Shown here piece by piece: positions 15,501 through 30,887 of a DNA stretch of 64,000 nt. Position numbers and translations under genes: made by a program. Numbering within the stretch: position 1 is the stretch's first letter; each line of letters opens with the position of its first letter. Source of the DNA: Megachile rotundata (lineage: Eukaryota > Arthropoda > Insecta > Hymenoptera > Megachilidae); assembly GCF_050947335.1 (NCBI RefSeq), contig NW_027473740.1, positions 62,001 through 126,000 on the forward strand. Reading direction: 5' to 3'. Below the pieces are notes generated by a model. That model was given only the letters and a program-made list of their open reading frames with translations, was not told where the DNA came from and made no database searches.

Positions 15501-17773
15501 ATAATAAGAGTAATGAGTATAGTAATTGTCGTTCTATCGATCATATAAGCATAATATGGCTAATAATATGAGTTAGATTGATAATAATAAGAGTAATATG
15601 TATAGTAATTGCCGTTCTATCGATCATATAGGCATAATATGGCTAATAATATGAGTTAGATTGATAATAATGAGAGTAGTAAGTATAGTAATTGTCGTTC
15701 TATCGATCATATAAGCATAATATGGCTAATAATATGAGTTAGATTGATAATAATAAGAGTAATAAGCATAGTAATTGTCGTTTTATCGATCATATAAGCA
15801 TAATATGGCTAATAATATGAGTTAGATTGATAATAATAAGAGTAATCAGTATAGTATTTGTCGTTCTATCGATCATATCTGCATAATATGGTTAATAACA
15901 TGAATTAGATTGATAATAGTGAGTGTAATAAGTGTAGTAATTGTCGTTCTATCGATCATATAAGCATAATATGGCTAATAATATGAGTTAGATTGATAAT
16001 AATGAGAGTAGTAAGTATAGTAATTGCCGTTCTATCGATCATATAAGCACAATATGGCTAATAATATGAGTTAGATTGATAATAATGAGAGTAGTAAGTA
16101 TAGTAATTGTCGTTCTATCGATCATATAAGCGTAATATGGCTAATAATATGAGTTAGATTGATAATAATAAGAGAAATAAGCATAGTAATTGTCGTTTTA
16201 TCGATCATAAAAGCATAATATGGCTAATAATATGAGTTAGATTGATAATAATAAGAGTAATGAGTATAGTAATTGTCGTCCTATCGATCATATAAGCATA
16301 ATATGGCCAATAATATGAGTTAGATTAATAATAATAAGAGTAATCAGTATAGTATTTGTCGTTCTATCGATCATATCTGCATAATATGGTTAATAACATG
16401 AATTAGATTGATAATAGTGAGTGTAATAAGTGTAGTAATTGTCGTTCTATCGATCATATAAGCATAATATGGCTAAAAATATGAGTTAGATTGATACTAA
16501 TAAGAGTAATGAGTATAGTAATTGTCGTCCTATCGATCATATAAGCATAATATGGCTAATAATATGAGTTAGATTGATAATAATAGGAGTAATAAGCATA
16601 GTAATTGTCGTTCTATCGGTCATATAATCATAATATGGCAAATAATATGAGTTAGATTGATAATAATAAGAGTAATCAGTATAGTATTTGTCGTTCTATC
16701 GATCATATCTGCATAATATGATTAATAACATGAATTAGATTGATAATAGTGAGTGTAATAAGTGTAGTAATTGTCGTTCTATCGATCATATAAGCATAAT
16801 ATGGCTAATAATATGAGTTAGATTGATAATAATAAGAGTAATGAGTATAGTAATTGTCGTCCTATCGATCATATAAGCATAATATGGCTAATAATATGAG
16901 TTAGATTGATAATAATAGGAGTAATAAGCATAGTAATTGTCGTTCTATCGGTCATATAATCATAATATGGCAAATAATATGAGTTAGATTGATAATAATA
17001 AGAGTAATAAGCATAGTAATTGTCGTTCTATCCATCATATAAGCATAATATGGCTAATAATATGAGTTAGATTAATAATAATAAGAGTAATCAGTATAGT
17101 ATTTGTCGTTCTATCGATCATATCTGCATAATATGGTTAATAACATGAATTAGATGGATAATAGTGAGTGTAATAAGTGTAGTAATTGTCGTTCTATCGA
17201 TCATATAAGCATAATATGGCTAATAATATGAGTTAGATTGATAATAATAAGAGTAATGAGTATAGTAATTGTCGTTCTATCGATCATATAAGCATAATAT
17301 GGCTAATAATATGAGTTAGATTGATAATAATAAGAGTAATAAGTATAGTAATTGCCGTTCTATCGATCATATAAGCATAATATGGCTAATAATATGAGTT
17401 AGATTGATAATAATGAGAGTAGTAAGTATAGTAATTGTCGTTCTACCGGTCATATAACCATAATATGGCTAATAATATGAATTAGATTGTTAATAATGAG
17501 AGTAATAAGTATAGTAATTGTCGTTCTATCGATCATATAAGCATAATATGGCTAATAATATGAGTTAGATTGATAATAATAAGAGTAATCAGTATAGTAT
17601 TTGTCGTTCTATCGATCATATCTGCATAATATGGTTAATAACATGAATTAGATTGATAATAGTGAGTGTAATAAGTGTAGTAATTGTCGTTCTATCGATC
17701 ATATAAGCATAATATGGCTAATAATATGAGTTAGATTGATAATAATAAGAGTAATAAGCATAGTAATTGTCGT
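12545..17773. repeat. 63-monomer HOR unit, first copy
   Basis: A 5229-bp unit (63 x 83). Markers recur exactly 5229 bp later: ctttcggtc at 12545 and 17774, cacataatc at 13301 and 18530, ATAGGGC at 14061 and 19290. The match runs to about 17587, where this copy switches to an atcag-type monomer while the second copy continues with an atgag-type monomer. Boundaries are anchored on the first marker and could be shifted by a few tens of bases. Confidence 0.82.
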
Positions 17774-20700
17774 TCTTTCGGTCATATAATCATAATATGG
17801 CAAATAATATGAGTTAGATTGATAATAATAAGAGTAATAAGCATAGTAATTGTCGTTCTATCCATCATATAAGCATAATATGGCTAATAATATGAGTTAG
17901 ATTAATAATAATAAGAGTAATCAGTATAGTATTTGTCGTTCTATCGATCATGTCTGCATAATATGGTTAATAACATGAATTAGACTGATAATAGTGAGTG
18001 TAATAAGTGTAGTAATTGTCGTACTATCGATCATATAAGCATAATATGGCTAATAATATGAGTTAGATTGATAATAATAAGAGTAATGAGTATAGTAATT
18101 GTCGTCCTATCGATCATATAAGCATAATATGGCTAATAATATGAGTTAGATTGATAATAATAAGAGTAATGAGTATAGTAATTGTCGTCCTATCGATCAT
18201 ATAAGCATAATATGGCCAATAATATGAGTTAGATTAATAATAATAAGAGTAATCAGTATAGTATTTGTCGTTCTATCGATCATATCTGCATAATATGGTT
18301 AATAACATGAATTAGATTGATAATAGTGAGTGTAATAAGTGTAGTAATTGTCGTTCTATCGATCATATAAGCATAATATGGCTAATAATATGAGTTAGAT
18401 TGATAATAATAAGAGTATTGAGTATAGTAATTGTCGTCCTATCGATCATATAAGCATAATATGGCTAATAATATGAGTTAGATTGATAATAATAGGAGTA
18501 ATAAGCATAGTAATTGTCGTTCTATCGGTCACATAATCATAATATGGCAAATAATATGAGTTAGATTGATAATAATAAGAGTAATAAGCATAGTAATTGT
18601 CGTTCTATCCATGATATAAGCATAATATGGCTAATAATATGAGTTAGATTAATAATAATAAGAGTAATCAGTATAGTATTTGTCGTTCTATCGATCATAT
18701 CTGCATAATATGGTTAATAACATGAATTAGATTGATAATAGTGAGTGTAATAAGTGTAGTAATTGTCGTTCTATCGATCATATAAGCATAATATGGCTAA
18801 TAATATGAGTTAGATTGATAATAATAAGAGTAATGAGTATAGTAATTGTCGTCCTATCGATCATATAAGCATAATATGGCTAATAATATGAGTTAGATTG
18901 ATAATAATAAGAGTAATAAGCATAGTAATTGTCGTTCTATCGGTCATATAAGCATAATATGGCTAATAATATGAGTTAGATTGATAATAATAGGAGTAAT
19001 AAGCATAGTAATTGTAGTTCTATCGGTCATATAATCATAATATGGCAAATAATATGAGTTAGATTGATAATAATAAGAGTAATAAGCATAGTATTTGTCG
19101 CTCTATCCATCATATAAGCATAATATGGCTAATAATATGAGTTAGATTAATAATAATTAGAGTAATCAGTATAGTATTTGTCGTTCTATCGATCATATCT
19201 GCATAATATGGTTAATAACATGAATTAGATTGATAATAGTGAGTGTAATAAGTGTAGTAATTGTCGTAATATCGATCATATAAGCATAATAGGGCTAATA
19301 ATATGAGTTAGATTGATAATAATATGAGTAATGAGTATAGTAATTGTCGTCCTATCGATCATATAAGCATAATATGGCTAATAATATGAGTTAGATTGAT
19401 AATAATAAGAGTAATGAGTATAGTAATTGTCGTCCTATCGATCATATAAGCATAATATGGCCAATAATATGAGTTAGATTAATAATAATAAGAGTAATCA
19501 GCATAGTATTTGTCGTTCTATCGATCATATCTGCATGATATGGTTAATAACATGAATTAGATTGATAATAATGAGTGTAATAAGTGTAGTAATTGTCGTT
19601 CTACCGATCATATAAGCATAATATGGCTAATAATATGAGTTAGATTGATAATAATAAGAGTAATGAGTATAGTAATTGTCGTCCTATCGATGATATAAGC
19701 ATAATATGGCTAATAATATGAGTTAGATTGATAATAATAAGAGTAATGAGTATAGTAATTGTCGTCCTATCGATCATATAAGCATAATATGGCTAATAAT
19801 ATGAGTTAGATTGATAATAATAAGAGTAATAAGCATAGTAATTGTCGTTCTACCGGTCATATAACCATAATATGGCTAATAATATGATTTAGATTGTTAA
19901 TAATGAGAGTAATAAGTATAGTAATTGCCGTTCTATCGATCATATAGGCATAATATGGCTAATAATATGAGTTAGATTGATAATAATGAGAGTAGTAAGT
20001 ATAGTAATTGTCGTTCTATCGATCATATAAGCATAATATGGCTAATAATATGAGTTAGATTGATAATAATAAGTGTAATAAGCATAGTAATTGTCGTTTT
20101 ATCGATCATATAAGCATAATATGGCTAATAATATGAGTTAGATTGATAATAATAAGAGTAATGAGTATAGTAATTGTCGTCCTATCGATCATATAAGCAT
20201 AATATGGCCAATAATATGAGTTAGATTAATAATAATAAGAGTAATCAGTATAGTATTTGTCGTTCTATCGATCGTATCTGCATAATATGGTTAATAACAT
20301 GAATTAGATTGATAATAGTGAGTGTAATAAGTGTAGTAATTGCCGTTCTATCGATCATATAAGCACAATATGGCTAATAATATGAGTTAGATTGATAATA
20401 ATGAGAGTAGTAAGTATAGTAATTGTCGTTCTATCGATCATATAAGCGTAATATGGCTAATAATATGAGTTAGATTGATAATAATAAGAGTAATGAGTAT
20501 AGTAATTGTCGTCCTATCGATCATATAAGCATAATATGGCTAATAATATGAGATAGATTGATAATAATAAGAGTAATAAGCATAGTAATTGTCGTTCTAC
20601 CGGTCATATAACCATAATATGGCTAATAATATGAATTAGATTGTTAATAATGAGAGTAATAAGTATAGTAATTGTCGTTCTATCGATCATATAAGCATAA

Positions 20701-22816
20701 TATGGCTAATAATATGAGTTAGATTGATAATAATAAGAGTAATGAGTATAGTAATTGTCGTTCTATCGATCATATAAGCATAATATGGCTAATAATATGA
20801 GTTAGATTGATAATAATAAGAGTAATATGTATAGTAATTGCCGTTCTATCGATCATATAGGCATAATATGGCTAATAATATGAGTTAGATTGATAATAAT
20901 GAGAGTAGTAAGTATAGTAATTGTCGTTCTATCGATCATATAAGCATAATATGGCTAATAATATGAGTTAGATTGATAATAATAAGAGTAATAAGCATAG
21001 TAATTGTCGTTTTATCGATCATATAAGCATAATATGGCTAATAATATGAGTTAGATTGATAATAATAAGAGTAATCAGTATAGTATTTGTCGTTCTATCG
21101 ATCATATCTGCATAATATGGTTAATAACATGAATTAGATTGATAATAGTGAGTGTAATAAGTGTAGTAATTGTCGTTCTATCGATCATATAAGCATAATA
21201 TGGCTAATAATATGAGTTAGATTGATAATAATGAGAGTAGTAAGTATAGTAATTGCCGTTCTATCGATCATATAAGCACAATATGGCTAATAATATGAGT
21301 TAGATTGATAATAATGAGAGTAGTAAGTATAGTAATTGTCGTTCTATCGATCATATAAGCGTAATATGGCTAATAATATGAGTTAGATTGATAATAATAA
21401 GAGAAATAAGCATAGTAATTGTCGTTTTATCGATCATAAAAGCATAATATGGCTAATAATATGAGTTAGATTGATAATAATAAGAGTAATGAGTATAGTA
21501 ATTGTCGTCCTATCGATCATATAAGCATAATATGGCCAATAATATGAGTTAGATTAATAATAATAAGAGTAATCAGTATAGTATTTGTCGTTCTATCGAT
21601 CATATCTGCATAATATGGTTAATAACATGAATTAGATTGATAATAGTGAGTGTAATAAGTGTAGTAATTGTCGTTCTATCGATCATATAAGCATAATATG
21701 GCTAAAAATATGAGTTAGATTGATACTAATAAGAGTAATGAGTATAGTAATTGTCGTCCTATCGATCATATAAGCATAATATGGCTAATAATATGAGTTA
21801 GATTGATAATAATAGGAGTAATAAGCATAGTAATTGTCGTTCTATCGGTCATATAATCATAATATGGCAAATAATATGAGTTAGATTGATAATAATAAGA
21901 GTAATCAGTATAGTATTTGTCGTTCTATCGATCATATCTGCATAATATGATTAATAACATGAATTAGATTGATAATAGTGAGTGTAATAAGTGTAGTAAT
22001 TGTCGTTCTATCGATCATATAAGCATAATATGGCTAATAATATGAGTTAGATTGATAATAATAAGAGTAATGAGTATAGTAATTGTCGTCCTATCGATCA
22101 TATAAGCATAATATGGCTAATAATATGAGTTAGATTGATAATAATAGGAGTAATAAGCATAGTAATTGTCGTTCTATCGGTCATATAATCATAATATGGC
22201 AAATAATATGAGTTAGATTGATAATAATAAGAGTAATAAGCATAGTAATTGTCGTTCTATCCATCATATAAGCATAATATGGCTAATAATATGAGTTAGA
22301 TTAATAATAATAAGAGTAATCAGTATAGTATTTGTCGTTCTATCGATCATATCTGCATAATATGGTTAATAACATGAATTAGATGGATAATAGTGAGTGT
22401 AATAAGTGTAGTAATTGTCGTTCTATCGATCATATAAGCATAATATGGCTAATAATATGAGTTAGATTGATAATAATAAGAGTAATGAGTATAGTAATTG
22501 TCGTTCTATCGATCATATAAGCATAATATGGCTAATAATATGAGTTAGATTGATAATAATAAGAGTAATAAGTATAGTAATTGCCGTTCTATCGATCATA
22601 TAAGCATAATATGGCTAATAATATGAGTTAGATTGATAATAATGAGAGTAGTAAGTATAGTAATTGTCGTTCTACCGGTCATATAACCATAATATGGCTA
22701 ATAATATGAATTAGATTGTTAATAATGAGAGTAATAAGTATAGTAATTGTCGTTCTATCGATCATATAAGCATAATATGGCTAATAATATGAGTTAGATT
22801 GATAATAATAAGAGTA
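17774..22816. repeat. 63-monomer HOR unit, second copy
   Basis: Second tandem copy of the 5229-bp unit, matching about 12545-17587. A third occurrence lies in the second large HOR, marked by ctttcggtc at 30888, cacataatc at 31644 and ATAGGGC at 32404. There it is present once rather than twice. The intervals between these three markers (756 and 760 bp) are the same in all three copies. Confidence 0.82.
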
Positions 22817-23239
22817 ATGAGTATAGTAATTGTCGTTCTATCGATCATATAAGCATAATATGGCTAATAATATGAGTTAGATTGATAATAATAAGAGTAA
22901 TAAGTATAGTAATTGCCGTTCTATCGATCATATAAGCATAATATGGCTAATAATATGAGTTAGATTGATAATAATGAGAGTAGTAAGTATAGTAATTGTC
23001 GTTCTATCGATCATATAAGCATAATATGGCTAATAATATGAGTTAGATTGATAATAATAAGAGTAATAAGCATAGTAATTGTCGTTTTATCGATCATATA
23101 AGCATAATATGGCTAATAATATGAGTTAGATTGATAATAATAAGAGTATTAAGTATAGTGATTGCCGTTCTATCGATCATATAAGCACAATATGGCTAAT
23201 AATATGAGTTAGATTGATAATAATGAGAGTAGTAAGTAT

Positions 23240-24734
23240 AGTAATTGTCGTTCTATCGATCATATAAGCGTAATATGGCTAATAATACCAGTTACATTGA
23301 TAATAATAAGAGAAATAAGCATAGTAATTGTCGTCCTATCGATCATATAAGCATAATATGGCTAATAATATGAGATAGATTGATAATAATAAGAGTAATA
23401 AGCATAGTAATTGTCGTTCTACCGGTCATATAACCATAATATGGCTAATAATATGAATTAGATTGATAATAATAAGAGTAATCAGTATAGTATTTGTCGT
23501 TCTATCGATCATATCTGCATAATATGATTAATAACATGAATTAGATTGATAATAATAGGAGTAATAAGCATAGTAATTGTCGTTCTATCGGTCATATAAT
23601 CATAATATGGCAAATAATATGAGTTAGATTGATAATAATGAGAGTAATAAGTATAGTAATTGTCGTTCTATCGATCATATAAGCATAATATGGCTTATAA
23701 TATGAGTTAGATTGATAATAATAAGAATAATGAGTATAGTAATTGTCGTTCTATCGATCATATAAGCATAATATGGCGAATAATATGAGTTAGATTAATA
23801 ATAGTAAGAGTAATCAGTATAGTATTTGTGGTTCTATCGATCATGTGTGCATAATATGGTTAATAACATGAATTAGACTGATAATAGTGAGTGTAATAAG
23901 TGTAGTAATTGTCGTACTATCGATCATATAAGCATAATATGGCCAATAATATGAGTTAGATTGATAATAATAAGAGTAATGAGTATAGTAATTGTCGTTC
24001 TATCGATCATATAAGCATAATATGGCTAATAATATGAGTTAGATTGATAATAATAAGAGTAATGAGTATAGTAATTGTCGTTCTATCGATCATATAAGCA
24101 TAATATGGCTAATAATATGAGTTAGATTGATAATAATAAGAGTAATAAGTATAGTAATTGCCGTTCTATCGATCATATAAGCATAATATGGCTAATAATA
24201 TGAGTTAGATTGATAATAATGAGAGTAGTAAGTATAGTAATTGTCGTTCTATCGATCATATAAGCATAATATGGCTAATAATACGAGTTAGATTGATAAT
24301 AATAAGAGAAATAAGCATAGTAATTGTCGTTTTATCGATCATAAAAGCATAATATGGCTAATAATATGAGTTAGATTGATAATAATAAGAGTAATGAGTA
24401 TAGTAATTGTCGTCCTATCGATCATATAAGCATAATATGGCCAATAATATGAGTTAGATTAATAATAATAAGAGTAATCAGTATAGTATTTGTCGTTCTA
24501 TCGATCATATCTGCATAATATGGTTAATAACATGAATTAGATTGATAATAGTGAGTATAATAAGTGTAGTAATTGTCGTTCTATCGATCATATAAGCATA
24601 ATATGGCTAATAATATGAGTTAGATTGATAATAATACGAGTAATGAGTATAGTAATTGTCGTCCTATCGATCATATAAGCATAATATGGCTAATAATATG
24701 AGTTAGATTGATAATAATGAGAGTAGTAAGTATA
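23240..24734. repeat. 1.5-kb HOR block, copy 1
   Basis: Block bounded by the rare variant accagttaca (23287) and the rare variant aatacgagtaatgag (about 24.63 kb). It also contains tgtggttctatcgatcatgtg. The same ordered set recurs at 36354-37848 (offset 13,114 bp) and at about 38512-39.95 kb (a further 2158 bp). The left limit is approximate. Confidence 0.75.
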
Positions 24735-27700
24735 GTAATTGTCGTTCTACCAGTCATATAACCATAATATGGCCAATAATATGAATTAGATTGTTAATAA
24801 TGAGAGTAATAAGTATAGTAATTGTCGTTCTATCGATCATATAAGCATAATATGGCTAATAATATGAGTTAGATTGATAATAATAAGAGTAATGAGTATA
24901 GTAATTGTCGTTCTATCGATCATATAAGCATAATATGGCTAATAATATGAGTTAGATTGATAAAAATAAGAGTAATAAGTATAGTAATTGCCGTTCTATC
25001 GATCATATAAGCACAATATGGCTAATAATATGAGTTAGATTGATAATAATGAGAGTAGTAAGTATAGTAATTGTCGTTCTATCGATCATATAAGCGTAAT
25101 ATGGTCAATAATATGAGTTAGATTGATAATAATAAGAGAAATAAGCATAGTAATTGTCGTTTTATCGATCATAAAAGCATAATATGGCTAATAATATGAG
25201 TTAGATTGATAATAATAAGAGTAATGAGTATAGTAATTGTCGTCCTATCGATCATATAAGCATAATATGGCCAATAATATGAGTTAGATTAATAATAATA
25301 AGAGTAATCAGTATAGTATTTGTCGTTCTATCGATCATATCTGCATAATATGGTTAATATCATGAATTCGATTGATAATAGTGAGTGCAATAAGTGTAGT
25401 AATCGTCATTCTACCGATCATATAAGCATAATATGGCTAATAATATGAGTTAGATTGATAATAATAAGAGTAATGAGTATAGTAATTGTCGTCCTATCGA
25501 TCATATAAGCATAATATGGCTAATAATATGAGTTAGATTGATAATAATAAGAGTAATGAGTATAGTAATTGTCGTCCTATCGATCATATAAGCATAATAT
25601 GGCTAATAATATGAGTTAGATTGATAATAATAAGAGTAATAAGCAGAGTAATTGTCGTTCTATCGGTCATATAACCATAATATGGCTAATTATATGAGTT
25701 AGATTGATAGTAATGAGAGTAATAAGTAAAGTAATTGTCGTTCTATCCATCATATAAGCATAATATGGCTAATAATATGAGTTAGATTAATAATAATAAG
25801 AGTAATCAGTATAGTATTTGTCGTTCTATCGATCATATCTGCATAATATGGTTAATAACATGAATTAGATTGATAATAGTGAGTGTAATAAGTGTAGTAA
25901 TTGTCGTTCTATCGATCATATAAGCATAATATGGCTAATAATATGAGTTAGATTGATAATAATAAGAGTAATGAGTATAGTAATTGTCGTCCTATCGATC
26001 ATATAAGCATAATATGGCTAATAATATGAGTTAGATTGATAATAATAAGAGTAATAAGCATAGTAATTGTCGTTCTACCGGTCATATAACCATAATATGG
26101 CTAATAATATGAATTAGATTGTTAATAATGAGAGTAATAAGTATAGTAATTGTCGTTCTATCGATCATATAAGCATAATATGGCTAATAATATGAGTTAG
26201 ATTGATAATAATAAGAGTAATGAGTATAGTAATTGTCGTTCTATCGATCATATAAGCATAATATGGCTAATAATATGAGTTAGATTTATAATAATAAGAG
26301 TAATAAGTATAGTAATTGCCGTTCTATCGATCATATAAGCACAATATGGCTAATAATATGAGTTAGATTGATAATAATGAGAGTAGTAAGTATAGTAATT
26401 GTCGTTCTATCGATCATATAAGCGTAATATGGCTAATAATATGAGTTACATTGATGATAATAAGAGAAGTAAGCATAGTAATTGTCGTTTTATCGATCAT
26501 AAAAGCATAATATGGCTAATAATATGAGTTAGATTGATAATAATAAGAGTAATGAGTATAGTAATTGTCGTCCTATCGATCATATAAGCATAATATGGCC
26601 AATAATATGAGTTAGATTAATAATAATAAGAGTAATCAGTATAGTATTTGTCGTTCTATCGATCATATCTGCATAATATGGTTAATATCATGAATTCGAT
26701 TGATAATAGTGAGTGTAATAAGTGTAGTAATTGTCGTTCTACCGATCATATAAGCATAATATGGCTAATAATATGAGTTAGATTGATAATAATAAGAGTA
26801 ATGAGTATAGTAATTGTCGTCCTATCGATCATATAAGCATAATATGGCTAATAATATGAGTTAGATTGATAATAATAAGAGTAATAAGCATAGTAATTGT
26901 CGTTCTATCGGTCATATAACCATAATATGGCTAATTATATGTGTTAGATTGATAATAATGAGAGTAATAAGTAAAGCAATTGTCGTTCTACCGATCATAT
27001 AAGCATAATATGGCTAATAATATGAGTTAGATTGATAATAATAAGAGTAATGAGTATAGTAATTGTCGTCCTATCGATCATATAAGCATAATATGGCTAA
27101 TAATATGAGTTAGATTGATCATAATGAGAGTAATGAGTATAGTAATTGTCGTTCTATCGATCATATAAGCATAATATGGCTAATAATATGAGTTAGATTG
27201 ATAATAATAAGAGTAATAAGCATAGTAATTGTCGTTCTATCGGTCATATAAGCATAATATGGCTAATAATATGAGTTAGATTGATAATAATAGGAGTAAT
27301 AAGCATAGTAATTGTCGTTCTTTCGGTCATATAATCATAATATGGCAAATAATATGAGTTAGATTGATAATAATAAGAGTAATAAGCATAGTAATTGTCG
27401 TTCTATCCATCATATAAGCATAATATGGCTAATAATATGAGTTAGATTAATAATAATAAGAGTAATCAGTATAGTATTTGTCGTTCTATCGATCATGTCT
27501 GCATAATATGGTTAATAACATGAATTAGACTGATAATAGTGAGTGTAATAAGTGTAGTAATTGTCGTACTATCGATCATATAAGCATAATATGGCTAATA
27601 ATATGAGTTAGATTGATAATAATAAGAGTAATGAGTATAGTAATTGTCGTCCTATCGATCATATAAGCATAATATGGCTAATAATATGAGTTAGATTGAT

Positions 27701-28386
27701 AATAATAAGAGTAATGAGTATAGTAATTGTCGTCCTATCGATCATATAAGCATAATATGGCCAATAATATGAGTTAGATTAATAATAATAAGAGTAATCA
27801 GTATAGTATTTGTCGTTCTATCGATCATATCTGCATAATATGGTTAATAACATGAATTAGATTGATAATAGTGAGTGTAATAAGTGTAGTAATTGTCGTA
27901 ATATCGATCATATAAGCATAATAGGGCTAATAATATGAGTTAGATTGATAATAATATGAGTAATGAGTATAGTAATTGTCGTCCTATCGATCATATAAGC
28001 ATAATATGGCTAATAATATGAGTTAGATTGATAATAATAAGAGTAATGAGTATAGTAATTGTCGTCCTATCGATCATATAAGCATAATATGGCCAATAAT
28101 ATGAGTTAGATTAATAATAATAAGAGTAATCAGCATAGTATTTGTCGTTCTATCGATCATATCTGCATGATATGGTTAATAACATGAATTAGATTGATAA
28201 TAGTGAGTGTAATAAGTGTAGTAATTGTCGTTCTACCGATCATATAAGCATAATATGGCTAATAATATGAGTTAGATTGATAATAATAAGAGTAATGAGT
28301 ATAGTAATTGTCGTCCTATCGATCATATAAGCATAATATGGCTAATAATATGGGTTAGATTGATAATAATAAGAGTAATAAGCATA
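24735..28386. repeat. 44-monomer sub-unit in large copy 2, first
   Basis: A 3652-bp sub-unit corresponding to 6724-10375 at an offset of 18,011 bp. Internal markers gagtgcaat (25383), ctttcggtc (27319) and ATAGGGC (27922) all sit at the predicted positions. The small indels seen near 8515 and 8569 in the first copy are absent here, so they arose after the duplication or were not copied. Confidence 0.78.
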
Positions 28387-30887
28387 GTAATTGTCGTTCT
28401 ACCAGTCATATAACCATAATATGGCTAATAATATGAATTAGATTGTTAATAATGAGAGTAATAAGTATAGTAATTGTCGTTCTATCGATCATATAAGCAT
28501 AATATGGCTAATAATATGAGTTAGATTGATAATAATAAGAGTAATGAGTATAGTAATTGTCGTTCTATCGATCATATAAGCATAATATGGCTAATAATAT
28601 GAGTTAGATTGATAAAAATAAGAGTAATAAGTATAGTAATTGCCGTTCTATCGATCATATAAGCACAATATGGCTAATAATATGAGTTAGATTGATAATA
28701 ATGAGAGTAGTAAGTATAGTAATTGTCGTTCTATCGATCATATAAGCGTAATATGGTCAATAATATGAGTTAGATTGATAATAATAAGAGAAATAAGCAT
28801 AGTAATTGTCGTTTTATCGATCATAAAAGCATAATATGGCTAATAATATGAGTTAGATTGATAATAATAAGAGTAATGAGTATAGTAATTGTCGTCCTAT
28901 CGATCATATAAGCATAATATGGCCAATAATATGAGTTAGATTAATAATAATAAGAGTAATCAGTATAGTATTTGTCGTTCTATCGATCATATCTGCATAA
29001 TATGGTTAATATCATGAATTCGATTGATAATAGTGAGTGCAATAAGTGTAGTAATTGTCATTCTACCGATCATATAAGCATAATATGGCTAATAATATGA
29101 GTTAGATTGATAATAATAAGAGTAATGAGTATAGTAATTGTCGTCCTATCGATCATATAAGCATAATATGGCTAATAATATGAGTTAGATTGATAATAAT
29201 AAGAGTAATGAGTATAGTAATTGTCGTCCTATCGATCATATAAGCATAATATGGCTAATAATATGAGTTAGATTGATAATAATAAGAGTAATAAGCAGAG
29301 TAATTGTCGTTCTATCGGTCATATAACCATAATATGGCTAATTATATGAGTTAGATTGATAGTAATGAGAGTAATAAGTAAAGTAATTGTCGTTCTATCC
29401 ATCATATAAGCATAATATGGCTAATAATATGAGTTAGATTAATAATAATAAGAGTAATCAGTATAGTATTTGTCGTTCTATCGATCATATCTGCATAATA
29501 TGGTTAATAACATGAATTAGATTGATAATAGTGAGTGTAATAAGTGTAGTAATTGTCGTTCTATCGATCATATAAGCATAATATGGCTAATAATATGAGT
29601 TAGATTGATAATAATAAGAGTAATGAGTATAGTAATTGTCGTCCTATCGATCATATAAGCATAATATGGCTAATAATATGAGTTAGATTGATAATAATAA
29701 GAGTAATAAGCATAGTAACTGTCGTTCTACCGGTCATATAACCATAATATGGCTAATAATATGAATTAGATTGTTAATAATGAGAGTAATAAGTATAGTA
29801 ATTGTCGTTCTATCGATCATATAAGCATAATATGGCTAATAATATGAGTTAGATTGATAATAATAAGAGTAATGAGTATAGTAATTGTCGTTCTATCGAT
29901 CATATAAGCATAATATGGCTAATAATATGAGTTAGATTTATAATAATAAGAGTAATAAGTATAGTAATTGCCGTTCTATCGATCATATAAGCACAATATG
30001 GCTAATAATATGAGTTAGATTGATAATAATGAGAGTAGTAAGTATAGTAATTGTCGTTCTATCGATCATATAAGCGTAATATGGCTAATAATATGAGTTA
30101 CATTGATGATAATAAGAGAAGTAAGCATAGTAATTGTCGTTTTATCGATCATAAAAGCATAATATGGCTAATAATATGAGTTAGATTGATAATAATAAGA
30201 GTAATGAGTATAGTAATTGTCGTCCTATCGATCATATAAGCATAATATGGCCAATAATATGAGTTAGATTAATAATAATAAGAGTAATCAGTATAGTATT
30301 TGTCGTTCTATCGATCATGTCTGCATAATATGGTTAATAACATGAATTAGACTGATAATAGTGAGTGTAATAAGTGTAGTAATTGTCGTACTATCGATCA
30401 TATAAGCATAATATGGCTAATAATATGAGTTAGATTGATAATAATAAGAGTAATAAGCATAGTAATTGTCGTTCTATCGGTCATATAACCATAATATGGC
30501 TAATTATATGAGTTAGATTGATAATAATGAGAGTAATAAGTAAAGCAATTGTCGTTCTACCGATCATATAAGCATAATATGGCTAATAATATGAGTTAGA
30601 TTGATAATAATAAGAGTAATGAGTATAGTAATTGTCGTCCTATCGATCATATAAGCATAATATGGCTAATAATATGAGTTAGATTGATCATAATGAGAGT
30701 AATGAGTATAGTAATTGTCGTTCTATCGATCATATAAGCATAATATGGCTAATAATATGAGTTAGATTGATAATAATAAGAGTAATAAGCATAGTAATTG
30801 TCGTTCTATCGGTCATATAAGCATAATATGGCTAATAATATGAGTTAGATTGATAATAATAGGAGTAATAAGCATAGTAATTGTCGT
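28387..30887. repeat. 44-monomer sub-unit in large copy 2, second
   Basis: Corresponds to 10376-12544 but retains four monomers (332 bp) around 29.6-29.9 kb that are missing near 11.58 kb. It is therefore closer to the complete 44-mer than its counterpart. The gagtgcaat marker is at 29035, 3652 bp after the one at 25383. The right end is set at the ctttcggtc marker that starts the 63-monomer unit. Confidence 0.7.

Larger units (their letters stand above)
6724..24734. repeat. Large higher-order repeat, copy 1 (217 monomers)
   Basis: An 18,011-bp unit, exactly 217 x 83, starting at a monomer with the ACCAGTCATATAACC variant. Sites in its left half recur 18,011 bp downstream: gagtgcaat at 7372 and 25383; 11024 and 29035; ATAGGGC at 9911 and 27922; ctttcggtc at 9308 and 27319. 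Its right half matches the second copy at an offset of 13,114 bp (cacataatc at 18530 and 31644; accagttaca at 23287 and 36401). It ends with a cgagtaatgag monomer followed by a gagagtagtaag monomer, as does copy 2. It contains two tandem 63-monomer sub-units where copy 2 has one. Confidence 0.88.
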
